NCBI RefSeq assembly: GCF_027596085.1
Contig: NC_072456.1
Location: forward strand, 25,805,469-25,869,468
DNA: 64,000 nt
From: Anoplopoma fimbria
Taxonomy: Eukaryota; Chordata; Actinopteri; Perciformes; Anoplopomatidae
Direction: 5' to 3'
This document shows positions 62,566 through 64,000 of this stretch, in pieces. The notes beneath the pieces are model-generated. The model was given only the letters and a program-made list of their open reading frames with translations, was not told the DNA's origin and made no database searches. Position 1 is the stretch's first letter, and each line of letters starts with the position of its first letter. The translations under genes were made by a program, and so were the position numbers.

Positions 62566-62864
62566 GCTGTAACACTTGAATTTCCCCCAATAAAGGAATA
62601 TAATAATATACACTACATTACATTACATATACACTACTGAGTGGTAGTTACTCTGCACCAGCTGTTACCTCCTGTAACCTACATTTATTAGATGATTGTG
62701 TCTTTTATTGTTGTTAATATTCTTGAAGAAAATAAGATTATTTATAAAAAAAAAAAAAAAAAAAGAAGCATAACACATAAACAGCTGATGAGGATAAACA
62801 GTGGAACCAGACACTTACTGTTTCAACTGTTCCAGTCCTGAGAAGGTAAAATCCAGGGTTCTCC

Positions 62865-62865
<1 letters not shown>

Positions 62866-62904
<39 letters not shown>
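62866..62904. repeat. (AC)n microsatellite
   Basis: About 39 bp of AC followed by an imperfect CGCACACACTCACGCAC tail. Confidence 0.95.
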
Positions 62905-62911
<7 letters not shown>

Positions 62912-63025
62912 CTCACGCACACGCACAGGCCCCTCTGTGGACGTGCATGTGATGTTTTAAGCCCCTCTGAGCCGCCTTCACGCAGTTTATCGTCTTCATA
63001 TGACCGATTGCGAAATGCATCTGTC

Positions 63026-64000
<975 letters not shown>

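Noticed and set aside
62750..62870. 5' non-coding exon of osbpl1a with donor near 62817
   Set aside because: Only a good GTAAGTG donor is visible; no acceptor, promoter or conservation can be judged from one sequence, so it is not listed as an exon.

Overview
The window is nuclear DNA from a ray-finned (teleost) fish. Both complete genes have GT-AG introns and are clear vertebrate orthologues. The introns hold typical fish repeats: short TTAA-flanked inverted-repeat elements, L2/Rex1-like LINE pieces and long CA/GT microsatellites. There is no bacterial or viral gene content.

Layout. (1) 12-2852, plus strand: the 3' part of a cathepsin L-family cysteine protease gene, seven exons, with the initiator Met left of the window. 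(2) 4817-24199, plus strand: a 37-exon laminin alpha-3 gene (lama3) of the short A type: signal peptide, a shortened LE (laminin EGF) stalk, coiled coil, and five LG domains. (3) 24200-28088: a gene-free gap between convergent genes, with an old LINE reverse-transcriptase scrap. (4) 57588-28089, minus strand: a complete 27-exon reading frame for the long form of oxysterol-binding protein-related protein 1 (osbpl1a/ORP1L): ankyrin repeats, PH domain, FFAT-like motif, and ORD lipid-transfer domain with EQVSHHPP. My exon model gives 966 residues with every splice phase consistent. (5) 57595-64000: non-coding DNA upstream of osbpl1a, with LINE fragments, a 32-bp minisatellite and CA repeats.

The tail-to-tail lama3/osbpl1a pairing matches human 18q11.2, where LAMA3 and OSBPL1A also lie close together, and this supports both names. 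The genes do not form a pathway. Laminin alpha-3 is a secreted epithelial basement-membrane chain, ORP1L is a cytosolic late-endosome sterol sensor/transporter, and the cathepsin is a secretory or lysosomal protease.

Most novel points: lama3 seems to lack the exon for the first half of its first LE module, and two of its LG domains have lost cysteines. Two short introns, one in each gene, consist mainly of a single TTAA-flanked element. Four copies of one dispersed repeat share a 147-bp block with at most one substitution. A fold-back element contains a 16-bp minisatellite. Three osbpl1a splice acceptors abut simple repeats. I found no operon-like or defence-like system. All exon borders were read by eye from splice consensus, reading phase and remembered family sequence, without alignment software.
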